Notes under the pieces: generated by a model
What the model was told of the DNA's origin: nothing
The model's input: only the letters and a program-made list of their open reading frames with translations
Database searches by the model: none
Assembly: GCA_964499285.1 (NCBI GenBank)
Contig: CAZCLA010000015.1
Span: 7,485 to 71,484 of the forward strand
DNA: 64,000 bases
Reading direction: 5' to 3'
Origin: JAGFIY01 sp964499285
GTDB taxonomy: Bacteria > Bacteroidota > Ignavibacteria > Ignavibacteriales > Melioribacteraceae
Position numbers and translations under genes: made by a program
Shown here: in pieces, positions 35,961 through 45,235 of the stretch
How positions within the stretch are numbered: the first letter of the stretch is position 1
Layout of the letters: every line of letters begins with the position of its first letter

Positions 35961-37277
35961 ATGAAAAAAATATTTATCGCTTTGTTTTTATTCGTCCTTC
36001 CCGGGATTTGTCTAGCTCAATGGCACGACGCAAGCGGGAATCTGCCGGAATGGAGTCTCGCTTGGTCGATTGAGGCGGTGGATTACAATTCTGCTATTAT
36101 CTCAATTAATGCCTCGGACAACATTGAATCTATATTTATTACAGAAAACGCCGGAGAAAACTGGAGATCACTCGGTTGGCCTCAAACAGTCGGAACTTTC
36201 AAAACAGCTATTGATATCAGCGCTGTTGATAAAAATAATATTTGGTTGGCAGTCGATAACGGAACTATTGTTCACACTTCTGACGGGGGAGAAAATTGGG
36301 AGATTCAGTTCGAAGATCCCTCATTGACAGTTTTTATGAATTATATCGAAATGTTCGATTCACAAAATGGTATTGCTATGGGAGATGGAATTACTACGGA
36401 CGACCCTGCCGTATTCTTAAAAACTACTAACGGTGGGAGTACATGGATTTCAATTAACGATTATGCCTTCGGACCTTATTCCGGCGATACATGGAGGAGG
36501 TTGGATTTTGTAAATACAGAAGTAGGTTACTTTTACGAATCCGGACAAAACCCTCAAGCTATGTATAAAACAACAGATGGATGTGAAAACTGGACTAAGC
36601 TTACTTCATACACGAGCAATTGTACTATACTTAAGTTATATGACGAGCAAAGAGGAATTTCGGTTAATGTTAACGGCGGAGTGTTTAATACTTTTGACGG
36701 AGGAGAAAGCTGGGACCCTGCTGAAACAAATCCAACCGGCTGGGGAAATGATGTTGAATTTTTACCGGATAATCCGGACGGAGTGTTATTTACATCAAGC
36801 GCAGGATTGTTTTATTCGATCAGCGGGGGAATGGATTGGATAAAAGACGAAAGTTTTCCGGAAGATTTTTACGGCAGAGATATCGATTTCGCTCAAACAA
36901 ACTCTTGTTGGTTAATAGGCGATAAAGGTTACTTATTTCGAAGCACCAACGCAGGCGGCATTATACTATCGGTAGATGAAGAAAATAATCCCAAAGAATT
37001 TAAATTATCACAGAATTATCCGAATCCCTTTAATCCCACAACAACAATAGAATATACTATTCCAGTCGGGGGCGAAAATCTTCTGTCACAACAATCAGTA
37101 AAAGTAATTGTTTACGACATTCTCGGTAAACAAGTTGCAGAACTCGTAAACCAAAAACAATCACCGGAAAATTATAGAATTACATTTGATGCAAGCGGAT
37201 TTTCAAGCGGGATATATTTTTATCAATTATCAACTGGAGAATTTAAACAAACCAAGAAGATGATATTGCTGAGATAA
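35961..37277 (+). CDS. T9SS-secreted protein with Ycf48/BNR-like repeats
   Basis: This 438-residue protein has a signal peptide (KKIFIALFLFVLPGICLAQ); the ATG at 35961 is preceded by AGAGGGG. Repeats of the Ycf48/BNR kind follow (IVHTSDGGENWEIQF, FLKTTNGGSTWISI, MYKTTDGCENWTKL, VFNTFDGGESWDPAE, LFRSTNAGG), consistent with a seven-bladed propeller. It ends with a T9SS sorting domain (LSQNYPNPFNPTTTIEYTIP ... VYDILGKQVAELVNQ ... KMILLR). Ycf48 is a photosystem assembly factor in plants and cyanobacteria, but secreted Ycf48-like proteins with a T9SS tail are common here and probably unrelated in function. Confidence 0.85.
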   Translation: MKKIFIALFLFVLPGICLAQWHDASGNLPEWSLAWSIEAVDYNSAIISINASDNIESIFITENAGENWRSLGWPQTVGTFKTAIDISAVDKNNIWLAVDNGTIVHTSDGGENWEIQFEDPSLTVFMNYIEMFDSQNGIAMGDGITTDDPAVFLKTTNGGSTWISINDYAFGPYSGDTWRRLDFVNTEVGYFYESGQNPQAMYKTTDGCENWTKLTSYTSNCTILKLYDEQRGISVNVNGGVFNTFDGGESWDPAETNPTGWGNDVEFLPDNPDGVLFTSSAGLFYSISGGMDWIKDESFPEDFYGRDIDFAQTNSCWLIGDKGYLFRSTNAGGIILSVDEENNPKEFKLSQNYPNPFNPTTTIEYTIPVGGENLLSQQSVKVIVYDILGKQVAELVNQKQSPENYRITFDASGFSSGIYFYQLSTGEFKQTKKMILLR

Positions 37278-37297
37278 ATTTTCTCTCCCGGAAGCTC

Positions 37298-37302
37298 GGA
37301 GG
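37298..37302 (+). promoter_or_regulatory. Shine-Dalgarno site at the edge of an assembly gap
   Basis: GGAGG sits six bases before the first N at 37309. The start codon of the following T9SS gene should therefore lie in the first few unknown bases. Confidence 0.6.
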
Positions 37303-37308
37303 TGTAAA

Positions 37309-37408
37309 NNNNNNNNNNNNNNNNNNNNNNNNNNNNNNNNNNNNNNNNNNNNNNNNNNNNNNNNNNNNNNNNNNNNNNNNNNNNNNNNNNNNNNNNNNNN
37401 NNNNNNNN
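37309..37408. other. Assembly gap (100 N)
   Basis: Exactly 100 N mark a scaffold gap. It removes the start codon and signal peptide of the next T9SS gene. The amount missing there (about 30 residues) agrees with a true gap of about this size. Confidence 0.99.
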
Positions 37409-40231
37409 ACATATCATTTTTCAAATGAAGAAATAACAGGAACACAAATAATTGATGCAGGTGATAATAACTATCTTACAGTTGGTCTTCATTATACGGA
37501 TATGTTTACTGCTGATTTACTAAGGCTATGCTTGGTCGATGAGTTCGGAACAATTATTACACAAAAAGAGTTTGCTTCATATTCTCCTGAAACCAAAATA
37601 TTTAGACCTGTAATAAAAACAGACGACGGATTTGTGTTCGTGAACAATATCGGTGATGAAAATAACCGGCAGATGCAGGGCGTGGTTCTTGATAACAATT
37701 TAAACATCTTGTGGACAATAGAAACTGATCTTCAGGATGGCGATGAATTAATTTCATCAATAATTAACACAGACGAAGGAGAATATATTGCTGTAAGCGA
37801 ATCGCAAAACAATCTTTACGTTTATAAACTAGATTCCAACGGATCTCCTATCTCAACAAATGTTTTTCCAATTCCTTTACGAAACAAAACCCGCGCAGAA
37901 ATTATCCGCTTCAGTGATAATTCTTATTTGATAAGATCAGCCAATAAAATAATAAACATTGATGCTGACTTAAACGAACTGTGGAGCGTAACTCCAAACT
38001 TTTTAACACATACAATTTCCGCCCTTGGCGCAGATAAATTTGTGGTCGGCGGGGATTCAAATTTGAGATGTTATAATGCCGAAGGAACTGAGGTCTGGAA
38101 TACAAATCTTGCTGGGTTTAAAAGTGTAACCACCGTGACCCCTTCTGCGGGCGGTAACATTGCCGCAAGCTTGGAACGAGATCTTAATCTTTATAACGAA
38201 AACGGTGAACTTTTAAAAACACAAACCACAAAATTTAATCATCTTGCTTCAACCACGATCGGGAACTTTATCTTATTTGCGGGAAAACAGGATGCAGCAT
38301 TGAGCATCAAGAAAACCACACTCGATTTGTTTTACACAACAATCGATCTAACAAAAATTAATAATTATAATCGATATTTTTACCGGCTTCTTGAGGACTT
38401 CTTTGCATTTCACGAAACAAAAATAAATTTTGAAACGGATCTCGAGTATGTAAATATCGATTACTCACTTGATAACGGCGCAACTTGGAATGAAATTATA
38501 ACATACTATCCCGGGGAAGTTGGATATTATAATTGGACGGTTCCCGGGGAATTGACGGAAGAATGTTTAATTAAAATCTACTCCCCATCACATCCTTCGC
38601 TCTTTGATATTCTAGATAAACCAATTCCAATAATTATGTACAATGAATATGAATACATTGCCGCAAACCAAATATTTATGTGGGTAGGAAATAACGGTGA
38701 CGGCTCACATGATCCACGCACTGATGGTTCAGGATTTTATTGGCCCGGAGGAGAGGAAGCGGTTCTTCCCGCAATATTTCAAGATGGACTTCTCTTCGGT
38801 GGAAAAATTGAAGGAAGCATTTGGGTAAACGGAAACACTCATCGTGCCGGTCTTGTTCCAGGAGCAATTTTAGAAGGTGGTACACCGGATGATCCACTAC
38901 AATCCAAATATAAAGTTTATAAATATAAAAAGAGCTGGAGTGTACTTCCGTCCGGACTTGAGCGGGATAAATACATTTACAACATTCAAAATTGGCCTGC
39001 TGAAATAGGCGCTCCGTTTCTTGATAAAGATTTTGACGGAATTTATACGCCTTTCGTAGATGAACCCGGGAACGGAGCGGATGAATATCTTTTCTTTATC
39101 GCAAATTCTGCAGATTCGATTGCCTGTCCATTTACATACGGTAGTCCACCCTACCCGTTAGAAGTTCAAGTTTCTGTTTGGGGATACGATACTGACGATC
39201 TACTAAAAGATGTGGTTTTCAAAAAGTACAAACTTATAAACAAAGGAGAATCTTCCATAAACGATATGATACTGGGATATTGGACGGATGACGACCTCGG
39301 CGACGCCAACGATGATTACGTTGGAGTTGATACTTTGTTGAATTTAGGTTTTACTTATAACAGTGATGAAGATGATCGAGATTTTTACGATCCTCCGGCG
39401 GCTGTTGCACACAAAATAGTGCAGGGACCAATAGTTGAAGCAGCCATAAATGACAGCGGTTATTTTAATAATAGTTGGAAAACGGGTATTAAAAACTTGC
39501 CTGCTACAGCATTTGTCTTTTATATAGGTGGTGCCGCAACCTATAGTGATCCTCAAATGGGTGTTTATGGAGGGACAATTGAAGTGTATAATTATTTGCA
39601 AGGATATGTATGGAACGGAGATGCTTTTTTTGACCCAAACACTGGTTTGGAAACAAAATTTTGTGTGCCCGGAGATCCGGTTGAAGGTATCGGCTGGTAC
39701 GAGGGTGAAGGCTGGGAAGGAGGCCCTTATCCTGGCGATAGAAGATACTTGCTTAGCTCGGGTAAATTTAATTTAGCTCCTGGTGATACTCAAGAAGTTG
39801 CATATGCTCTGTTTATGGCGCAGGATCAAGACAGACTTTCTAGTTTAGCGAAACTCAAAACTTTGGCAGAACAAGTACAGCATTTTTATTATTATGGAGA
39901 ATTTATAACATCAGCCGAAGAAGAAGAAATAATTCCGGCAAAGTTTGAACTAAAACAGAACTACCCGAACCCGTTTAACCCAACTACAACAATTGAATAT
40001 ACTATTCCTTTTGTCATTGCGAGCAGAGCGAAGCAATCTCAACAAGTTAATATAACGCTGAAAGTTTACGACATCCTCGGAAGAGAAGTTACAGTACTGG
40101 TAAACGAAAAACAATCACCGGGTAATTATAAAATAAGTTTCGATGCAGCACATTTATCAAGCGGAGTTTATTTGTATTCAATGAAAGCCGGCGAATTTAT
40201 GCAAACAAGAAAAATGATTTTGTTAAGATGA
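37409..40231 (+). CDS. Large T9SS-secreted protein, tandem paralogue 1 (5' end in gap)
   Basis: The frame is open from the gap edge, so the visible 940 residues lack only a signal peptide. Comparison with the next gene shows the same plan: an N-terminal propeller-like part with repeats such as NILWTIETDLQDGDELISS and LNELWSVT, then a long conserved middle. The middle contains MWVGNNGDGSHDPRTDGSG, the calcium-binding-like DKDFDGIYTPFVDEPG, and GYWTDDDLGDANDDYVGVDT. The end is a T9SS sorting domain (QNYPNPFNPTTTIEYTIP ... KMILLR). The sorting domain contains an in-frame dispersed repeat (40013-40040). It overlaps the next gene by four bases. No function is known; I infer a surface or released protein. 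Confidence 0.85.
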   Translation, partial: TYHFSNEEITGTQIIDAGDNNYLTVGLHYTDMFTADLLRLCLVDEFGTIITQKEFASYSPETKIFRPVIKTDDGFVFVNNIGDENNRQMQGVVLDNNLNILWTIETDLQDGDELISSIINTDEGEYIAVSESQNNLYVYKLDSNGSPISTNVFPIPLRNKTRAEIIRFSDNSYLIRSANKIINIDADLNELWSVTPNFLTHTISALGADKFVVGGDSNLRCYNAEGTEVWNTNLAGFKSVTTVTPSAGGNIAASLERDLNLYNENGELLKTQTTKFNHLASTTIGNFILFAGKQDAALSIKKTTLDLFYTTIDLTKINNYNRYFYRLLEDFFAFHETKINFETDLEYVNIDYSLDNGATWNEIITYYPGEVGYYNWTVPGELTEECLIKIYSPSHPSLFDILDKPIPIIMYNEYEYIAANQIFMWVGNNGDGSHDPRTDGSGFYWPGGEEAVLPAIFQDGLLFGGKIEGSIWVNGNTHRAGLVPGAILEGGTPDDPLQSKYKVYKYKKSWSVLPSGLERDKYIYNIQNWPAEIGAPFLDKDFDGIYTPFVDEPGNGADEYLFFIANSADSIACPFTYGSPPYPLEVQVSVWGYDTDDLLKDVVFKKYKLINKGESSINDMILGYWTDDDLGDANDDYVGVDTLLNLGFTYNSDEDDRDFYDPPAAVAHKIVQGPIVEAAINDSGYFNNSWKTGIKNLPATAFVFYIGGAATYSDPQMGVYGGTIEVYNYLQGYVWNGDAFFDPNTGLETKFCVPGDPVEGIGWYEGEGWEGGPYPGDRRYLLSSGKFNLAPGDTQEVAYALFMAQDQDRLSSLAKLKTLAEQVQHFYYYGEFITSAEEEEIIPAKFELKQNYPNPFNPTTTIEYTIPFVIASRAKQSQQVNITLKVYDILGREVTVLVNEKQSPGNYKISFDAAHLSSGVYLYSMKAGEFMQTRKMILLR
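40013..40040 (+). repeat. Dispersed 28-bp repeat inside a coding region (copy 1)
   Basis: A 28-base element starts GTCATTGCGAGCAGAGC and ends AAGCAATCTC, with ATTGC/GCAAT arms. It matches a well-known dispersed intergenic motif of many bacteria. Here it is in frame and encodes VIASRAKQS within the loop of the T9SS sorting domain. Confidence 0.8.
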
Positions 40232-43143
40232 TTAGATTATTCACAACCATATTATTATTGACTTCGGTAAACCTATTTGCTCAAACACAATTATTCGATA
40301 AATCATACTATTATACTTCTGAGTCTTATACCGGCGATCAAGTCTTTCAGCTTGATGACGGCGGCTATTTGTTGTCGGCTCACAATGTTAAAACGAGAAT
40401 CGATAATTTAATGTGGATAAAAATATTTAGGCTTAACAAAGACGGAAACATTCTGTGGCAAATAAAACATGATAGTTATTTTAATAAAAACAGAAGCATC
40501 CCTTATTTACAACCATTAGCACTTTTTGAGGATGAATCATTTGTTGTTTGGAATTCGGGCGAGAGCGAGCCGGTTATTCATAAACTTACTAAGTATTCAA
40601 AAGAAGGATCTGTCATTTGGGAAAAATCATTCGAAGCAAGAAATCCGGAAGAATATGCAGCGGCAGTTCATGTTTTATCCTCGGGAAATATAGTCTGTTC
40701 CGCCGCGGATGTTGAACAAGTTGTGCTTAGAACGATAGGACCAAAGGGCAATACAATTTGGGAAAAGGTATATCAACCTGAAAGAATAGGGTTTACTCAT
40801 ATAAATTTGATTAAGGATTATAGTAATAATACTTTTTTATATTCTCGATCTTCGGAGCTGTTCCTAATGGATTATGATGGAAATATTGTTTGGTCGATTT
40901 ATAATAATCTGGCACCTTTGTATCATGCTGTACTTGGTTCAGATATTTACTATGTAAACGGTAAAGAGATTTCGGTTAATGATGGAGACGGTAATATGCT
41001 CCGAACCAGAAATCTTAATTTCCAGTTGGATTGGATCGATAAGTATGATGACGGACATGTTTTGGTTACGGCATCCAACAAAAATTATATCATAAACCAA
41101 CAATTGGAAGTAATAGATTCGGTTGATTTCGGGGGACACATAAAAAGATCAATCAAACTTGGGGAAAACAATTTTGCGCTTATTGGTGAAAGAAAAATTG
41201 ATTTTAACAATTCAGCTTTAAGATTTGCTTTAACGGACAAAAACTTTACTCACAATATTTTGGATCTCCTTAATCTTTCTAATATGATCTATCGGATTTA
41301 CGGCGATAATTTTTATGCCTTCGATTCGGCAAAAATACGATGGTTTGCAAATGTCGATAAAATAAACATATACGATTCCTTCAACGGCGGAAAAAATTGG
41401 AACTTAATTAAACACGGAATAAAAGCTGATTTGGAAAGTTATCTATATTATTTCCCGGCTGAAGAAACAGATGAATTTTTAATTAAGATAGAGGATTATA
41501 ACAATCCAAATAATTTCGATATCATAGACACATTGAAATCAGTTAGTATTTATCAAAATTTTGATAGAATTGAAATAAACGAACTGCAGATGTGGTTTGA
41601 TAATAAAGGGGGGACATCAAACGATCCCCGGTATGATGGCTCGGGATTATTCTGGCCTAAGTCTTCAAATCCACATTCTATTACCTTTACAGAGGGACTT
41701 TATTTCGGTGGAAAAGTAAACGGAGAAATTAGAGTCAACGGTAGTGCGTATAGAACGGGTTTTGTTCCCGGATCAATTTTAGAAAACGGCTTCTCTGACG
41801 ATCCCATGAAAAAAGATTATAAAATTTATCGTTATAGAAAAGACTGGCACTCTCTCCCGCCCGGGAATGAAAAGAACAGACTTGAATTTGATTACAATAA
41901 TTGGCCGGTTCAAGCCGGTGCACCATATTTGGATTTTGACAAGGATGGAGCATATACTCCTGGATTCGACGAACCGGGAAACAAAAGTGATGACTTCTTT
42001 TTCTTTGTTGCTAATTCCACTGATTCGGCCGCATCAGCTATGGCGTACGGTAGTCCTCCAACAGCTATTGAAGTGCAGGTTTCGACTTGGGGGTATGATA
42101 GTGAAGATGAATTAAAAAATATTTTGTTCAGAAAATTTAAAGTAATCAACAAGGAAAATGTTCCTATCACAGATACATATTTTACCTACTTTGTTGATGA
42201 CGAGATCGGAGACGCAAATGATGATTATGTCGGATGTGATACAATATATAATATGGGTTATACTTACAATGGTGATCAGGATGATCAAGGGTTTTTTAAC
42301 GACAAACCTCCGGCAGTAGGCAGAATGTTTATACAAGGGCCGGCTGTGGAATCATCTCATGATGACAGCGCCTTTGTTAATTCCGAATGGATTAAAGGAC
42401 ATAAAAACTTACCGGTTACTTCATTTATGAATATTATAAATGCCGGTCATCCATATATGTATATTGATCCGCGGCAACGCGTATATGAGGGGACGCTAGA
42501 ATTTTATAATATTATGGAAGGAAATTTTATAAACGGATATCCCAAAATAGATCCCAACAACGGAGATACGGTTAAAATATCGGTTGCCGGCGACCCGGTT
42601 GAAGGAACAGGGTGGTATCAAGGAGCCGGTTGGCCCGGGGGACCAGTACCGGGGAATCAAAGATATTATATGTCAACGGGACCGTTTACTATTGAACCGG
42701 GAGAGTCAAAAGAATTGGTTATTGCTGTAATAATTGCACTAGGGAATGATAATATTGACAGTATCACGGAATTACGTAAAACGGCAGACAAAGTAATAGA
42801 TTTCTATTTTACGGAAAATTATACCGTAAAAGATGATGAGATTATTCCTATTCATTTCGAACTAAAGCAGAACTACCCGAATCCGTTTAACCCAACAACA
42901 ACAATAGAATATACTATTCCTTCTGTCATTGCGAGCGGAGCGAAGCAATCTCAACAAGTTAATGTAACGCTGAAAGTATATGATATCCTCGGAAGAGAAG
43001 TCGCGACACTTGTAAACGAGCAGCAGAAAAAAGGAAGATACAAAGTTGTGTTCAATGCATCAAAACTTTCTAGCGGAGTTTATCTATATAGAATTACAGC
43101 CGGAAATTATTCTGAAACGAAAAAGATGATTCTAATTAGATAA
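40228..43143 (+). CDS. Large T9SS-secreted protein, tandem paralogue 2
   Basis: This 971-residue paralogue of the previous gene has a signal peptide (LFTTILLLTSVNLFAQ) and a propeller-like part (QLDDGGYLLSAHN, LNKDGNILWQIKHD, MDYDGNIVWSIYN). The same middle block follows (MWFDNKGGTSNDPRYDGSG, DFDKDGAYTPGFDEPG, YFVDDEIGDANDDYVGCDT), and then the T9SS domain (QNYPNPFNPTTTIEYTIP ... VYDILGREVATLVNE ... KKMILIR). The ATG overlaps the stop of the upstream gene (ATGA), so translation is coupled and the two products may act together. No known enzyme motif is visible. Confidence 0.88.
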   Translation: MIRLFTTILLLTSVNLFAQTQLFDKSYYYTSESYTGDQVFQLDDGGYLLSAHNVKTRIDNLMWIKIFRLNKDGNILWQIKHDSYFNKNRSIPYLQPLALFEDESFVVWNSGESEPVIHKLTKYSKEGSVIWEKSFEARNPEEYAAAVHVLSSGNIVCSAADVEQVVLRTIGPKGNTIWEKVYQPERIGFTHINLIKDYSNNTFLYSRSSELFLMDYDGNIVWSIYNNLAPLYHAVLGSDIYYVNGKEISVNDGDGNMLRTRNLNFQLDWIDKYDDGHVLVTASNKNYIINQQLEVIDSVDFGGHIKRSIKLGENNFALIGERKIDFNNSALRFALTDKNFTHNILDLLNLSNMIYRIYGDNFYAFDSAKIRWFANVDKINIYDSFNGGKNWNLIKHGIKADLESYLYYFPAEETDEFLIKIEDYNNPNNFDIIDTLKSVSIYQNFDRIEINELQMWFDNKGGTSNDPRYDGSGLFWPKSSNPHSITFTEGLYFGGKVNGEIRVNGSAYRTGFVPGSILENGFSDDPMKKDYKIYRYRKDWHSLPPGNEKNRLEFDYNNWPVQAGAPYLDFDKDGAYTPGFDEPGNKSDDFFFFVANSTDSAASAMAYGSPPTAIEVQVSTWGYDSEDELKNILFRKFKVINKENVPITDTYFTYFVDDEIGDANDDYVGCDTIYNMGYTYNGDQDDQGFFNDKPPAVGRMFIQGPAVESSHDDSAFVNSEWIKGHKNLPVTSFMNIINAGHPYMYIDPRQRVYEGTLEFYNIMEGNFINGYPKIDPNNGDTVKISVAGDPVEGTGWYQGAGWPGGPVPGNQRYYMSTGPFTIEPGESKELVIAVIIALGNDNIDSITELRKTADKVIDFYFTENYTVKDDEIIPIHFELKQNYPNPFNPTTTIEYTIPSVIASGAKQSQQVNVTLKVYDILGREVATLVNEQQKKGRYKVVFNASKLSSGVYLYRITAGNYSETKKMILIR
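42925..42952 (+). repeat. Dispersed 28-bp repeat inside a coding region (copy 2)
   Basis: The second copy starts GTCATTGCGAGCGGAGC and ends AAGCAATCTC; it differs from copy 1 at one base and encodes VIASGAKQS at the same place of the sorting domain. Confidence 0.8.
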
Positions 43144-43248
43144 TCCGAAAGCTGTCGTTTGTCGCCGAATTTGTCTTATAATTATCAGATACAAGATACT
43201 GTGCTTTCAACTTTTAACCTGCAACTTGAAACTTGCAGCTAACAACAC

Positions 43249-44745
43249 CTACTCTAAGACTTTTATATTCTCTGAACCTTCAGCCTCCGGGAAAAAATAT
43301 CTTACAACAACAGGATTCTCAAAAGATTTTCCACCTTCAATTTTTTTTCTCTTCACGACTGAGTGTTCGATTAATACATTATTCCCTATCTCCGAACCAA
43401 ATATGTAACTGTTTCCTTTTAGTACTACATTGTTGCCTATCTTAAGAGGTTCGTTGTCGCTTCCGGTAAGAAAAACTCTTGTTTCAACTTTGACATTCTC
43501 GCCTATTTCAACATTTCCCTTTATAAAATTTCCGGGATAGATTTGCGTTCCGTTTCCAACAACGATTTTCTGCCCTTTAAAAGTGCTCATATTAACTCCG
43601 TCCATCACAACAATGTTTTTTCCAAATTTGACGGACCCGGTAAGTTTAACGTTCCTTCCGATTTCCAAATTATAGTTAATATCAACCCCCTCGCCGATAT
43701 ATGATCCTTTCCCTATCATAATATCGAGCGGTGTTCCCTCGTTATCCATTTTGATTATCTGTTTTACAACGTTCTCATGAAGATAAAAATCATCAGGATC
43801 TTCGACTTCAACAATATTTTTAATTTTTTCATAGATAAGTTTTCTGTATATCGAGTTCATTTCCTTCAACACTGTTTTATCGTTGAACCCCATAATAACG
43901 TACTGTTTTTGAGGACTTACAGCGTCAACGGTTAAACCGGCTGAGTTAAAGATGGAAATCAAATCCGTCACATAAATTTCACCTTGAACGTTATTACTTT
44001 CTATTTTATTTATTTGTTCGAAAAGATGCTTAAACTTAAAAGCAAAAACACCGGAGTTAAATTCATTTATTTTTATTAACTCTTTTTTTGTAAACGAATA
44101 AGTTCTGTTTTTATAATTAAGTTTATATTCTTCGTCTTCGTTCAAAGCATGAATATCTTTGTTCTCTTTTATTTCAATCACTTTACCGAAATTTTCGTCG
44201 GATGGATTTCCATCAATAGCTGTTTCCTTTACACGAATAATCCGACCGTAATAATTTTCTAGAGGATTACCGTCATACAATCCTGTCAACACCATCATAT
44301 CAGATTTGCTTTCTTCAAATTTTTTTCGAAAATCTGAAATAGTAGATTCATCCAAAAGCCCCATATCACCCGGAAGTATATAAACGTTTCCGTCATAATT
44401 TTCGGTTCCTAAACTTTCGAGCGCCACCTGAACAGCGTGTCCCGTTCCATTTTGAACTTCTTGATAAGCAAATATTGTGTTGTCGCGTTTTCCGATTGTG
44501 CGTACAACATCTTCGGCTTTAATTCCAACCACAATTACTGTGTTAACATCACTTAAGCCGCCGGAACAAGCATTATAAACCCTTTCGACCGTGGGGACTT
44601 CCCAAATTTTATGAAGCATTTTGCTTGTTCTCGATTTGATCCTTTTCCCATGTCCGGCGGCAAGTATTATAACAGTGTTCTTTTTTGAAGGATCAAACTC
44701 TGCTGAAAATTCCTTAATCATTTTATTTGTTGATTGATTTTCCAT
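43249..44745 (-). CDS. GlmU-like sugar-1-phosphate nucleotidyltransferase
   Basis: This 498-residue protein has an N-terminal nucleotidyltransferase domain with VIILAAGHGKRIKSRTSKMLHKIWEVP, QNGTGHAVQVALESL and YILPGDMGLLDE, close to GlmU. A C-terminal left-handed beta-helix follows (ANYNLEIGRNVKLTGSVKFGKNIVV-type repeats). The acetyltransferase signatures of true GlmU (H-x-x-Y-x-G-D and N-Y-D-G-x-x-K) are not visible, so it probably only makes a UDP- or other NDP-sugar. GGAG lies ahead of the ATG. It is transcribed toward the T9SS genes and away from the small barrel gene. Confidence 0.82.
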   Translation of the reverse strand: MENQSTNKMIKEFSAEFDPSKKNTVIILAAGHGKRIKSRTSKMLHKIWEVPTVERVYNACSGGLSDVNTVIVVGIKAEDVVRTIGKRDNTIFAYQEVQNGTGHAVQVALESLGTENYDGNVYILPGDMGLLDESTISDFRKKFEESKSDMMVLTGLYDGNPLENYYGRIIRVKETAIDGNPSDENFGKVIEIKENKDIHALNEDEEYKLNYKNRTYSFTKKELIKINEFNSGVFAFKFKHLFEQINKIESNNVQGEIYVTDLISIFNSAGLTVDAVSPQKQYVIMGFNDKTVLKEMNSIYRKLIYEKIKNIVEVEDPDDFYLHENVVKQIIKMDNEGTPLDIMIGKGSYIGEGVDINYNLEIGRNVKLTGSVKFGKNIVVMDGVNMSTFKGQKIVVGNGTQIYPGNFIKGNVEIGENVKVETRVFLTGSDNEPLKIGNNVVLKGNSYIFGSEIGNNVLIEHSVVKRKKIEGGKSFENPVVVRYFFPEAEGSENIKVLE

Positions 44746-44866
44746 GTTTCTCCGGTATTATTAATCACACTTAGTTTAATAAAAAGAAGTATTATAATTA
44801 TTACAAATCTACAAAACCATTTTATAATCATTTTCGACTAATATTACACCTAAAAATTTTTTATAT

Positions 44867-45235
44867 ATGCAAAGTAAATCAAAAACGAAATTCAAGTCCN
44901 NNNNNNNNNNNNNNNNNNNNNNNNNNNNNNNNNNNNNNNNNNNNNNNNNNNNNNNNNNNNNNNNNNNNNNNNNNNNNNNNNNNNNNNNNNNNNNNNNNNT
45001 GGTCGAAACAAATTTTGTGATGCCGATCTATTACGGATTTGGGACAAGATTCAGATTTAGAGAAGGACGAAACGGAAGTTTCGGGATACGCGGTGTTCTC
45101 GGGGCAACTCTTTTCTTAAAGGATGAACCCGTTGATATATTTTTTGAAATGGCTCCGGCATTCAGGCTTTTCCCGAACACTGCTTTGGATTTTGATATTG
45201 CCCTTGGCGGAAGATATTATTTTGAGATTAATTAA
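44867..45235 (+). CDS. Small outer-membrane barrel protein (interrupted by gap)
   Basis: The visible C-terminal 77 residues have alternating strands (YYGFGTRFRFREGRNGSFGIRGVLGATLFL, DIFFEMAPAFRLFPNTALDFDIALGGRYYF) that resemble the DUF3996/BAPKO_0422 type of small outer-membrane barrels. The proposed first residues MQSKSKTKFKS look like the basic start of a signal peptide. Frame continuity across the 100 N is not proven, and the protein must be longer if the gap is longer. It overlaps the end of the convergent FAD enzyme gene by four bases. Confidence 0.55.
   Translation: MQSKSKTKFKSXXXXXXXXXXXXXXXXXXXXXXXXXXXXXXXXXXVETNFVMPIYYGFGTRFRFREGRNGSFGIRGVLGATLFLKDEPVDIFFEMAPAFRLFPNTALDFDIALGGRYYFEIN
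44900..44999. other. Assembly gap (100 N)
   Basis: Exactly 100 N, of unknown true length, lie inside the small barrel gene and hide its signal peptide and first strands. Confidence 0.99.

Noticed and set aside
35961..37277. Photosystem assembly factor Ycf48 as the function of the T9SS protein
   Set aside because: Only the repeat type is shared; the protein is exported by T9SS and there are no photosystem genes in the window.
37223..37445. Minus-strand frames spanning the 100-N gap
   Set aside because: They exist only because N is translated as unknown; the flanking codons belong to plus-strand T9SS genes.
43144..43248. Possible terminator between the last T9SS gene and the GlmU-like gene
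   Set aside because: Only weak imperfect repeats (around TGCAACTTGAAACTTGCA) are seen, with no T-run; not enough to call.
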